Assembly (NCBI GenBank): GCA_043767025.1
Contig: JAYUHK010000052.1
Span: forward strand, 1-17,439
Direction: 5' to 3'
Origin: JAYUHK01 sp043767025
GTDB taxonomy: Bacteria > Bacteroidota > Bacteroidia > Chitinophagales > Saprospiraceae
Length of the DNA: 17,439 bases
Shown piece after piece: positions 1-6,856 of this stretch. Position 1 is the first letter of the stretch. The number at the start of each line of letters is the position of its first letter. The notes under the pieces were generated by a model. It was given only the letters and a program-made list of their open reading frames with translations. It was not told where the DNA came from and made no database searches. The translations under genes and the position numbers were made by a program.

Positions 1-1427
1 ACTCCCGGATTGGAACGCATAATCGTTTTCAAAACTACATCGTCCGTATAGTAAAAAGGAAAAGCTGACATTTGAGTTGCTTTCTGAAAGTCTGCAATCG
101 TGACCGGGTCATTGGGCGAAGTCATCACAAAAGTCTTAATATTGGCTTTTTTTGCCGCTTCTGCGAATGGTTTTATGCGATTGACATAGCTCGACACAAA
201 ATCTGGGTTCCAAGAAAACACTTGTTTGCTTTGTTCTTTTTGTGTCACGGATTCTGCTGTTTTTACAATTTTTATCTCTTTGCCAGCCCGAATAGTGTCT
301 ATGCTATAAAGCGTATCGGGCGTGTAAGTCGTCTCCGTTTTCATGTTGTCATAAGTCAATTTGTAGGAAACAATCATGAAAGAATAGTCGGAGTCCGTCA
401 AAATATCCTCTGTATATTCTGCGCCGTCTTCAAACTTACTCACAGAAAAATCAGACAACTTGGTATGCGGAACTGTGACATCGGTTTTTATCTGGTCTTT
501 CACTTTCCAGCCGTCTTCTGCCGGAAATTCTTTCATCACTTCTCCAAATCTTTTAGTGGCTTCGCTGGTGTTGGCAAACCGTTTTTCTGCCGTCAAACCG
601 GTCTTTTCATTTTTCAAAATGTATCCTAAAATTTCGACATTTGACGCTGCTTTTTCCTCCGCTTCGCGCCGTTCTGGAATATTTACTCCGACTTTAAACG
701 GGCGAAAATCAACGATTGGCTCGTCCATAGCGGTATTGTAGTAGTTCAAACCCAATATTGCAAAAAGGCTCAACATGACCGTAGAAAAACGAATTTTTCG
801 ATTGAATAGTTTGTGCATTTTTTGAGAGCCAATCACGAAAAGTAACGAAATTGGGACTAACAATACTAAATCTTTTAGAAACGATGTGTAAGGTTCTAAT
901 TTCATAAATTCTCCAAAACAACCACAATCTGTGACACGCATATTAGATGATTTGTACTCACCCCATTTTGCAAAATCGAAAAAATTAGCGTCGCCCGCCA
1001 CATAGCCCGTGAGGTATGTGAAGCCCGTCAAAACTGTAAAAAATACGACTATCAACAAAAATATCCACGCCGTCCATCGTCTTCTCGAACCGATGATTAG
1101 CATAATTCCTAACATAATCTCCAACGTAATGACTACGATAGAGAATGTCACAGAATACTTGGAAAAAAATGGAAAAATCGGCGTTATAAATTTTAGGGAA
1201 GTACCCGCAAAAGTCCGCTCGAACTCCGTAAAATACTGCTCCATTTTTAGAGCCGTCCCGATGGGATCTACCGCTTTTACGAGCCCCGAAAAGGCGAACC
1301 AAACTCCTGCAAAATGCTGCAAGAATGTGACCAACCAATTTTTTTGTGCTTTCAGCACAAAGCCCGTAATCAAAGTCATTATTACGGCAGCCGCCGCAAA
1401 ATATAAAAGTAAGGTAATAATGGTCAT
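1..1427 (-). CDS. BT_3928-like DoxX-family membrane protein, 3' end beyond window
   Basis: The frame from the ATG at 1427 stays open for 475 codons to the window edge, so the C-terminus is missing. The first 235 residues are a membrane bundle with hydrophobic segments near 1-24, 33-52, 92-113, 117-140, 183-200 and 214-232. A DoxX/MauE-like loop carries the motif DCGCF at residues 167-171. The remainder is a soluble region ending in a stretch (AFPFYYTDDVVLKTI, residues 455-469) that resembles the thioredoxin-like tail of Bacteroidota proteins annotated BT_3928 or DoxX. It starts 12 bp after the DUF1599 stop, so the two are co-transcribed; this pairing is conserved in Bacteroidota as far as I recall. 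Family function is unknown. The Cys pair in the loop recalls quinone-linked or thiol-redox DoxX/MauE proteins, but a redox role is inference. Confidence 0.85.
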   Translation of the reverse strand, partial: MTIITLLLYFAAAAVIMTLITGFVLKAQKNWLVTFLQHFAGVWFAFSGLVKAVDPIGTALKMEQYFTEFERTFAGTSLKFITPIFPFFSKYSVTFSIVVITLEIMLGIMLIIGSRRRWTAWIFLLIVVFFTVLTGFTYLTGYVAGDANFFDFAKWGEYKSSNMRVTDCGCFGEFMKLEPYTSFLKDLVLLVPISLLFVIGSQKMHKLFNRKIRFSTVMLSLFAILGLNYYNTAMDEPIVDFRPFKVGVNIPERREAEEKAASNVEILGYILKNEKTGLTAEKRFANTSEATKRFGEVMKEFPAEDGWKVKDQIKTDVTVPHTKLSDFSVSKFEDGAEYTEDILTDSDYSFMIVSYKLTYDNMKTETTYTPDTLYSIDTIRAGKEIKIVKTAESVTQKEQSKQVFSWNPDFVSSYVNRIKPFAEAAKKANIKTFVMTSPNDPVTIADFQKATQMSAFPFYYTDDVVLKTIMRSNPG

Positions 1428-1439
1428 TCTACAATAATT

Positions 1440-1982
1440 TTATTGGTTATTTTCTATTTTTATTAAACAAAAAATGGCATAATTAATAATATCCTGATAA
1501 TTGGCATCTAAACCCTCCGAAACGATGGTTTTTCCTGCATTATTTTCTATTTGCTTGATTCTCAACAGTTTCATCAAAATCAAATCTACCATAGACGAAA
1601 CTCGCATCTCTCTCCAAACTTCGCCATAATCGTGGTTTTTTTCCAACATTAGGTCTTTTGTGACAAAAATCTGTCCTTCAAAAAGTTCCACTGCTTTCTC
1701 AACTTCAAGCTCCATCGGAAAATCTTTCGGCAAAGATAACTGAACCAAGGCGAGAACAGCATAATTTACAATACCAATTAACTCACTATTAACAGTATCG
1801 CCGATTTTTTGCACCCCATTTTCTTGGATTTGACGGATTCTCCGCGCCTTGATAAGAATTTGGTCGGTCAGAGAAGTCGGACGCAAAATGCGCCACGCAG
1901 TGCCGTAATCTTTTGTTTTTTGAACAAAAAGTTGCTTGCATTTCGACACTATTTGGTCGTATTCTTGGTTAGTTTGACTCAA
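1440..1982 (-). CDS. DUF1599 protein with two tandem domain copies
   Basis: A 180-residue protein built of two copies of one domain about 93 residues apart. Copy A has KDYG (24-27), WR (30-31), LR (33-34), D40 and RIRQIQ (48-53). Copy B has HDYG (117-120), WR (123-124), MR (126-127), D133 and RIKQIE (141-146), and each copy closes with an NYA helix (73-75, 167-169). This is the arrangement of Bacteroidota DUF1599 (PF07659, also called nucleotide modification associated domain 1). Biochemical function is not established. The start is TTG at 1982: an in-frame TAG lies three codons upstream, and the first in-frame ATG is at residue 90, inside the protein. It sits 43 bp after rnd and 12 bp before the DoxX-like gene, so all three likely form one operon. 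Confidence 0.9.
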   Translation of the reverse strand: MSQTNQEYDQIVSKCKQLFVQKTKDYGTAWRILRPTSLTDQILIKARRIRQIQENGVQKIGDTVNSELIGIVNYAVLALVQLSLPKDFPMELEVEKAVELFEGQIFVTKDLMLEKNHDYGEVWREMRVSSMVDLILMKLLRIKQIENNAGKTIVSEGLDANYQDIINYAIFCLIKIENNQ

Positions 1983-2025
1983 TTTAAACTATTTTTTCGC
2001 AAAAATAAGAAACAAATTATTTTTT

Positions 2026-3204
2026 TCAATTTTCAGGAGAAAGAACGCATTTTTCTCCGTCCATTTGAAACTGAAGCGGACGGCAGTTTTTGAACCACGA
2101 AAGTAAATCTTCGCCCAACCACTCTCGCCGCCAACCTGTTTCCAATTCCTTGCTGTGATAAGTCGAGTCGGCGACAATTTTTTTCAGAACGGACTTTGAG
2201 GTGACCAAAGATGGAGCGATTTTGGTTTCGGCGCATCGGTAGCGAATCAGCAGGTGCAAAGTTTCCAAAAGCAGGTCTTGCTGGAGCGTCAGCTCGGTGC
2301 CGTAGGGAATTTTTTTCAGCACTTCGCGTTCCTCATCGGTGATTTTTGCATGGTAAAAATCGTTGAACGTGTCCCAATGTTGGACGAGCGTTCTGTCTGG
2401 TATTCTTCGATTGTCTTTGAGTGCGCCCTTGCCTTCATTGATATTTTTGACGATTGCACCCAAAAGTTTGGTCTGTAAAATCATTTCGCGAGAGTAATTT
2501 TTTCGCTCCGCTTCGCGCCTGCGCCAACTCAGCAATCGCATCAAAAAAACCTGTTCCTTGACCGACAAATCAAAAATCATATTGCTGCCCAAAAACTCTT
2601 TGTACGGGTCTTGCTCATAATATTCGGCGCTTTCTAAATTTTTCATCTCGTCCACCGCCCACGCTTGACGGTTCAATTCAGTCAGTTGCTGGCTGATATT
2701 ATCGTACAACTCGCGGAGCGGAATCACGTCGTTGAGGGCGTAAGTGAGCTGGCTTTGCTTGACGGGACGGCTTTCCCAATCCGTCACGGTATAGCCTTTT
2801 TTGATTTTCATTCCCACCTCTTTCTCCACTAACTTCTGAAACGAAATCGGATAAGTGTGCGACATAAAACCCGCTGCAATCTGCGTATCGAACACATTTT
2901 TGGGTAAAATCCCGAACATAATATTCAATATTCGATAGTCGTTGTCGCCGGCGTGAGTGATTTTTAGAATATCTGGATTGGTAATAAAGTCTAAAAAAAG
3001 GTCTAAATTTCTCAATTTCAACGGGTCAATAATGTAAAGACCGTGTTCGGTAGCGACTTGAATCAGACAAAGCAATGTATAATAACGCTTTTCGCCTATA
3101 AATTCGGTGTCAAAACTCATCCAACTGATGGATTTATTTTCTTCGTAAAAAGACTCCAAGCCCGCCTCGTCTTCAATCAACTGAAAATCTACGCTATCAC
3201 TCAT
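2026..3204 (-). CDS. rnd: Ribonuclease D, 3'-5' exonuclease
   Basis: RNase D trims the 3' ends of tRNA precursors and other structured RNAs in the cytoplasm. The 392-residue protein has the complete DEDDy exonuclease site: FDTEF at 31-35 (Exo I, D32 and E34), HAGDNDY at 84-90 (Exo II) and YALND at 155-159 (Exo III, Y155 and D159). The RNase D signature W143-E-S-R-P follows the usual spacing. An HRDC-type helical domain covers about 213-290, and a second helical region follows, as in E. coli RNase D (375 residues). It is the first gene of a minus-strand operon with DUF1599 and the BT_3928-like gene. A TTG-N17-TATCTTTT promoter candidate lies just upstream. Recognition is firm; the substrate in this organism is inferred from the family. 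Confidence 0.94.
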   Translation of the reverse strand: MSDSVDFQLIEDEAGLESFYEENKSISWMSFDTEFIGEKRYYTLLCLIQVATEHGLYIIDPLKLRNLDLFLDFITNPDILKITHAGDNDYRILNIMFGILPKNVFDTQIAAGFMSHTYPISFQKLVEKEVGMKIKKGYTVTDWESRPVKQSQLTYALNDVIPLRELYDNISQQLTELNRQAWAVDEMKNLESAEYYEQDPYKEFLGSNMIFDLSVKEQVFLMRLLSWRRREAERKNYSREMILQTKLLGAIVKNINEGKGALKDNRRIPDRTLVQHWDTFNDFYHAKITDEEREVLKKIPYGTELTLQQDLLLETLHLLIRYRCAETKIAPSLVTSKSVLKKIVADSTYHSKELETGWRREWLGEDLLSWFKNCRPLQFQMDGEKCVLSPEN

Positions 3205-3211
3205 ATTTTGG

Positions 3212-3239
3212 AAAAGATATTTTAATAAAATGGGTTCAA
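3212..3239 (-). promoter_or_regulatory. Candidate promoter of the rnd operon
   Basis: On the minus strand TTG (3239-3237) is followed after 17 bases by TATCTTTT (3219-3212), one mismatch from the Bacteroidota -7 box TAnnTTTG, with spacing normal for the group. It ends 7 bp before the rnd start, so the leader would be very short. Confidence 0.4.
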
Positions 3240-3330
3240 CTTACTTCTAAAAATGATTAAAACCGTGCCAAAAGTCCATTATTTTTTATTTAATAACCAC
3301 TCAAAGGCGTGCAAAGCTAAATTAAAATTA

Positions 3331-3338
3331 TAAATTTG
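3331..3338 (+). promoter_or_regulatory. Candidate -7 box (TAnnTTTG) for the GtrA gene
   Basis: TAAATTTG is an exact match to the Bacteroidota -7 consensus and lies 22 bp upstream of the ATG. No clear -33 TTG is present at the expected distance, so this is a moderate call. Confidence 0.4.
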
Positions 3339-3360
3339 CAGCTTCAGAAGAAATAATAAT

Positions 3361-3744
3361 ATGTTTTTTGATTTATTTACAAGGTTCGTAAAATTTTGTT
3401 TGGTCGGCGCAACCTGTGCCGCCATTGACTTTGGCATCACAATTTGGGCAAAAGAAAAACTGAAACAAAATAAATTTGTCGCCAACTCTATGGGCTTCAC
3501 GGCATCTGCTTTGAGCAATTTTTTTCTTAACAAACATTTTACTTTCGTAAACGCCAATCCAAATATTTTAGAACAATTCATTAAATTTTTGGGTGTTGCT
3601 TTGGTTGGTCTGGCTATCAACAACTTATTGGTTTATTTTTTCTCCGAAAAACGAAATAAAAATTTTTACTTTTCCAAAATATTAGCCACAGGTGTAGTTA
3701 TGTTTTGGAATTTTTTTGTGAATTACTTTTTTACCTTCAAATAA
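3361..3744 (+). CDS. GtrA-family four-helix membrane protein
   Basis: This 127-residue inner-membrane protein has four hydrophobic segments (about 8-30, 39-62, 72-94 and 102-126). It carries the paired GtrA-family motifs NFFLNKHFTF at 53-62 and NFFVNYFFTF at 117-126. GtrA-like proteins are thought to help move polyprenyl-phosphate-linked sugars across the membrane and often accompany a GtrB or DPM1-type glycosyltransferase. No such partner is adjacent: the gene is monocistronic between a divergent rnd operon and a convergent cytochrome gene. The nearest glycosyltransferase is the GT-C enzyme 3 kb away on the other strand. The family call is firm; the substrate is unknown. Confidence 0.92.
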   Translation: MFFDLFTRFVKFCLVGATCAAIDFGITIWAKEKLKQNKFVANSMGFTASALSNFFLNKHFTFVNANPNILEQFIKFLGVALVGLAINNLLVYFFSEKRNKNFYFSKILATGVVMFWNFFVNYFFTFK

Positions 3745-3821
3745 GAAATGAAGAAAAATAGGCAGTTTGTTTTAAACACATTTCTTTGACTTTTGTCACA
3801 AAAAATCGCTAAATATAATTT
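3745..3821. terminator. Convergent intergenic spacer with a weak stem-loop
   Basis: Arms AAGAAATG (3743-3750) and CATTTCTT (3779-3786) can pair, with a small inner GTTT/AAAC stem (3765-3768, 3774-3777), and are followed by a T-rich stretch. This may end the GtrA transcript. The spacer also holds a full palindromic TTTTGTCACAAAA (3791-3803), one copy of the dispersed motif. The terminator call is weak. Confidence 0.35.
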
Positions 3822-4241
3822 TTATTGACAATTTTTTAACCACCCGCCAACTTCCTGAATCGTAACATAAGGCTTTTTATTTCCCCATTCGTTGTTGATG
3901 TAATTCAAAATATTTGTAATTTCTACGTCCGAAAGTTGCCCTATTCCGAGCATAACTCCGTCGTAAGTTTTGCCATTTACCAAGATTCCTCCCTTCAAAC
4001 CCTTCTTCATTAGGCATGGGATTTCACTTTGTCGCTCCGCCAGATAATCAGAATTTGCCAACGGTGGAATGTTGCCCACCAATCCCTGTCCGTCGTGTGC
4101 GTGACAGTTGCCACAATAGACTTCGTAAAGGTTGTGACCCTGCTTAAACGCTGTGTTTGAGTCAGTTGCGCTATTTTCGCCACACGAAATCAAGCAAGCT
4201 AAACCTGCCACTAAAAGCCCAAATTGAATTTTTTTTATCAT
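3822..4241 (-). CDS. Lipoprotein c-type cytochrome
   Basis: A 139-residue envelope electron carrier. The N-terminus is a lipoprotein signal with lipobox LISC (C20). One haem-binding CxxCH is seen at C43-G-N-C46-H47, and M97 in YDGVM is the probable distal haem ligand, as in class I mono-haem cytochromes c. Two further cysteines (C76, C138) could form a disulphide; their role is not known. The ATG overlaps the TGA of the upstream SCO gene (4238-4241), which indicates translational coupling. Together with SCO this suggests a role feeding a copper-containing terminal oxidase or reductase, but no oxidase subunit is present in the window, so the redox partner is unknown. Confidence 0.93.
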   Translation of the reverse strand: MIKKIQFGLLVAGLACLISCGENSATDSNTAFKQGHNLYEVYCGNCHAHDGQGLVGNIPPLANSDYLAERQSEIPCLMKKGLKGGILVNGKTYDGVMLGIGQLSDVEITNILNYINNEWGNKKPYVTIQEVGGWLKNCQ

Positions 4242-4882
4242 TTTTTATCACTCTTTGGAGGTTCAGATTTCATTTCAGCCAACAGTTTTTCGATGTCCAA
4301 CATGAATTTATCTACGTCTTGCGGGTCTGTTCCGTTGCAGTAAGAACGCAAGTGGCGGTTTTTGTCTATCAGCACGAAATATCCACTGTGATTGAAGCCG
4401 CCGGGCGCATCGGTATCTTCGATAACGGTACTCATGTAGTCGGCTGCAATATCTGTAAGCTCATCTTTTTTACCTGTCACGAAATGCCATTTTTTAGCAC
4501 TAACTTCGAGCTTTTTTGCATATTGATGCAATCGTTCCACCGTATCATATTTGGTGTCAATACTGTGGGAAAGTAATAAAATTTGGTCGTTGTCCAGAAA
4601 TTTTTTGTAAATTCGCAGCATTTCTCGTGTCTGAATCGGACAAATAGTTGGGCAAGAAGTAAAAAAGAAATCTGCAACGTAGATTTTATTTTCAAAAGTT
4701 GCATTATTTACCACTTGACTGTCCTGATTGATGAACGAAAAATCACGGATTTTTGCGTAAATCGTATCGCCATTTTTTGCTTCTTTATTGCCGAGTATCG
4801 GTAACTTTCCGTCTGGTATTTTGCAATCGGAGAAGCACAAAGTAACACAAATTATACTTAAAAATATTTGTATATTTCTCAT
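4238..4882 (-). CDS. SCO1/SenC-family thioredoxin-fold protein
   Basis: SCO proteins deliver copper to, or keep reduced, the CuA site of cytochrome oxidase. With the ATG at 4882 the protein has 214 residues. It has a signal peptide with a likely acylated C20 (SDC), the CxxxCP motif at C77-P-T-I-C81-P82, and the distal metal-binding histidine H165 in FNHSGYF, which is the complete copper-binding triad. A TTG start eight codons earlier (4906) is open, but it would overlap the previous gene and push the signal peptide inward, so I prefer 4882. The gene follows the lipoprotein gene by 10 bp and overlaps the cytochrome c gene by 4 bp, in a tight three-gene unit. Confidence 0.94.
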   Translation of the reverse strand: MRNIQIFLSIICVTLCFSDCKIPDGKLPILGNKEAKNGDTIYAKIRDFSFINQDSQVVNNATFENKIYVADFFFTSCPTICPIQTREMLRIYKKFLDNDQILLLSHSIDTKYDTVERLHQYAKKLEVSAKKWHFVTGKKDELTDIAADYMSTVIEDTDAPGGFNHSGYFVLIDKNRHLRSYCNGTDPQDVDKFMLDIEKLLAEMKSEPPKSDKK

Positions 4883-4892
4883 AATCAATAGT

Positions 4893-5375
4893 TTAGTTGC
4901 GACCAATTTTTGTTAAAGTTTTATTCCCCTTTTCGATACTGAATAATATTTGCTCTCGAATCTCTTCCATCATAAATTTTTCCATCACCAAATAGCCACG
5001 TTGTCCGTCGGCATTGAGAGTATCCATTTTACCATTAAAATTGTGCATCCATTTGTACATAATATCCTCTGCCTTGTTGAGTTCGCTCAAAGCCGAGCGA
5101 ATTTCGTCGGACTGGTCGGTAGGGCTTTGGGCGCTCACATGCTCCTCATGCAAAATATCTTTCAGCTTTTTTTGCAGGCGCACCACTGTGTCGAGCTTTA
5201 TCATTGCGTCGTCGTGCATCTGCATCAACGCTTGATAGTTGGGCTTTGATTCGACGGTAAGCCCTGACGGCAACGCAACAAATGGAGCTTGTTTGGTAGC
5301 AGAATTTTTGGTATCGCTTTTGCACGCGAATAAAAAACAGCAAAAAACGAGTAAGGCGGACAAAAAATGATTCAT
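4893..5375 (-). CDS. Helical lipoprotein of unknown function upstream of SCO
   Basis: I do not recognise a characterised family. The 160-residue product has a lipoprotein signal with lipobox LFAC (C18), a short linker, then a strongly helical, charged region from about residue 45 to the end with heptad-like spacing. It contains several histidines and methionines (QMHDDAM at 52-58, ILHEEH at 74-79, KWMHNF at 108-113, MEKFMMEE near 131-138). This could suit a periplasmic metal-handling or scaffold protein, but that is inference. It is the first gene of the lipoprotein-SCO-cytochrome c unit, 10 bp ahead of SCO, so a role in maturation or assembly of the same respiratory component is plausible. 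It is separated from secG upstream by a terminator hairpin. Confidence 0.82.
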   Translation of the reverse strand: MNHFLSALLVFCCFLFACKSDTKNSATKQAPFVALPSGLTVESKPNYQALMQMHDDAMIKLDTVVRLQKKLKDILHEEHVSAQSPTDQSDEIRSALSELNKAEDIMYKWMHNFNGKMDTLNADGQRGYLVMEKFMMEEIREQILFSIEKGNKTLTKIGRN

Positions 5376-5520
5376 TTTTTAGTTTGATTTGGTAAATTTT
5401 TATTACATTCAAGTACAACAGAAAAAGCCCAAAGGTGTTTTAGAACCTACGAGCTTTTTTACAAAATAAAATTTGGTAAAATTTTTGTAGTTTGTCACAA
5501 ATTACCAAATTATTTAATTT
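5376..5520. other. Intergenic region with terminator, inverted repeat and motif copy
   Basis: This 145-bp spacer follows secG on the minus strand. It contains the terminator stem-loop at 5422-5459. It also contains a perfect 9-bp inverted repeat, ATTTGGTAA (5471-5479) with TTACCAAAT (5502-5510), whose 22-base spacer ends in TTTGTCACAAA (5491-5501). The lipoprotein promoter should lie between 5376 and 5421, but I find no convincing -7 box. Confidence 0.55.
5422..5459 (-). terminator. Probable secG terminator
   Basis: AAAAAGC (5422-5428) pairs with GCTTTTT (5453-5459), and an inner AGGT/ACCT stem (5433-5436, 5445-5448) extends the fold. On the minus strand the stem ends in a T-tract, about 60 bp after the secG stop. 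Confidence 0.6.
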
Positions 5521-5781
5521 TTATTGGGAAAGTAACTGAGTAGATGCGCCTGCACTTTTCAAGAAGAAAGAAGCTGCAACACACATCACGAACAGCGCAA
5601 TGACCAAATACCAAGTTAATTTTTCGATAAAGTCAGTAGAACGAGCCGCACCGAACATTTGAGTGGTCGCTTGTCCGCCATAAGTAGAGTCCACGCCGCC
5701 GCCTTTTGGGTTTTGGATAAGGATAACCGCCACCAAAAGTAAGCCTACGAGAGAGGTAAGAACTGTAATAAAAGTTAGCAT
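5521..5781 (-). CDS. secG: Preprotein translocase subunit SecG
   Basis: SecG is the small auxiliary subunit of the SecYEG translocon in the inner membrane and promotes SecA-driven export. The 86-residue protein has the standard architecture of two transmembrane helices (about 2-22 and 55-75). They are joined by the diagnostic loop IQNPKGGGVDSTYGG (22-36), followed by the small-residue and Met-rich stretch ATTQMFGAARSTDFIEK. Length and motif order match the family well. It lies 67 bp downstream of the TPR-protein gene in the same orientation, a pairing that I recall as common in Bacteroidota, and is followed by an inverted repeat and a hairpin terminator. Confidence 0.96.
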   Translation of the reverse strand: MLTFITVLTSLVGLLLVAVILIQNPKGGGVDSTYGGQATTQMFGAARSTDFIEKLTWYLVIALFVMCVAASFFLKSAGASTQLLSQ

Positions 5782-5848
5782 AAGTGTAGTAAATAATTGA
5801 TTCGGAGTGATTATTTGCTCCGTAATATTTATAGGTGTAAAAAAATCT

Positions 5849-6727
5849 CTATTTCAATTTTTCTATTTTCCGTGCAAAGTAACTACTTTTTTCTGGAAAT
5901 ATCAAAATTAATTTACCAAACATTTCGATTGCTTTGGTTTTTTGTCCCTGCATCGCCAACAAATCCGCCAAAGTTTCTGAATATACTTTATCATTTTCGG
6001 CTACGCTTTGACTTGCTATGGATTTCATTTTCCGCTCTACGGCTGCTTGGCGCGGCATTTCTTGGGTAGATTGCTCGGCGAGTTTGCGCCCCAACAACTC
6101 CATGCCCGCGAGCGGCTCTTGCTCGTCTATTTTGAACTGCCGAAGCCAGCTCGCAAACGAAGACTTGGGCTGCGGGCTCTGGTGAGGGTAGGCATCGGTC
6201 ATCGAAAAATCAGTATATTGTATTTTTTGCTCTGTCACGTTCTTTTTATTTTTTTTCAATTTAGGGGCTTCATCGGAGGTAAATTTTTCTACAAAATAAT
6301 TTACTTCGGCGGTTGTTTCTGTACTTGGAGTTTCAAATTGTATTTGGAAATCGAATTTCATATCGGCGGTGTCCTTTGGAAAAATATGTTCTACGGAAAA
6401 TTGTTCATTTGGCACTATTTTAGCCAATTCGTCAAGGGATTCTAAAGTATTTTTTTTTTTGAGTATCTGTTCAGAAGAAGTTTGCTCATTTTCTACTTTT
6501 AGAAAATGCTGGAAATCGGTATCATAAATCACGGCTAATTTTCGGCGGTCGGGAACAAAAAGAGCTGCTTTCTCTAAAACATTTTGGTCTTTTTGGCTGC
6601 CCTTGTAGCGCATCAAATGCAGCGCAGAGCAGTACGGAAAATGCTCCAAATGCTCGTCAATGCCTTTTATTTGCTGCGAGTGCAGGACTTTTGCGTCGCT
6701 ACAATCTATGATATTTATTGTTTCCAT
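5849..6727 (-). CDS. TPR-tailed conserved protein upstream of secG
   Basis: This 292-residue protein has no signal peptide and is predicted cytoplasmic. Three parts can be seen: an N-terminal region (1-70) rich in His and Cys, a long charged low-complexity linker (about 85-195) with KKNKKN near 158-163, and a C-terminal helical pair (about 247-288; SETLADLLAMQGQKTKAIEM, then FPEKSSYFARKIEKL) typical of a TPR unit. Bacteroidota genomes commonly carry such a gene immediately before secG, and the C-terminus is its most conserved part. Function is unknown; a chaperone or docking role for secretion is inference from context. The coding strand has an A11 run (6450-6460), encoding a lysine cluster, which may be prone to slippage. 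Confidence 0.82.
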   Translation of the reverse strand: METINIIDCSDAKVLHSQQIKGIDEHLEHFPYCSALHLMRYKGSQKDQNVLEKAALFVPDRRKLAVIYDTDFQHFLKVENEQTSSEQILKKKNTLESLDELAKIVPNEQFSVEHIFPKDTADMKFDFQIQFETPSTETTAEVNYFVEKFTSDEAPKLKKNKKNVTEQKIQYTDFSMTDAYPHQSPQPKSSFASWLRQFKIDEQEPLAGMELLGRKLAEQSTQEMPRQAAVERKMKSIASQSVAENDKVYSETLADLLAMQGQKTKAIEMFGKLILIFPEKSSYFARKIEKLK

Positions 6728-6753
6728 TTGATTTTATTCAAAAAAAATACGCT

Positions 6754-6761
6754 CAAAGATA
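6754..6761 (-). promoter_or_regulatory. Candidate -7 box for the TPR gene-secG unit
   Basis: On the minus strand this reads TATCTTTG, an exact match to TAnnTTTG, 26 bp upstream of the ATG. No -33 TTG is evident. Confidence 0.42.
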
Positions 6762-6856
6762 CTAAAACATATCTAAAAAATTCTATTTGTGAATTTTATT
6801 TTACGGAAAATTTCGTCGAATATACCAATATCCATCGACAATGTATGATTGGCTAC

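Larger units (their letters stand above)
3205..3360. other. Divergent intergenic region between rnd and the GtrA gene
   Basis: This AT-rich 156-bp spacer separates two divergent genes and holds a promoter candidate for each. I see no RNA gene, hairpin terminator or conserved leader motif in it. Confidence 0.6.

Noticed and set aside
985..1338. A 117-codon minus-strand frame and a 142-codon plus-strand frame (1009-1437) at the left side
   Set aside because: Both overlap the 475-codon frame from 1427, which has a coherent membrane topology and family resemblance; these are shadows in other frames.
4157..4576. A 139-codon plus-strand frame
   Set aside because: It lies wholly opposite the SCO and cytochrome c genes, whose catalytic motifs are intact; composition is not gene-like.
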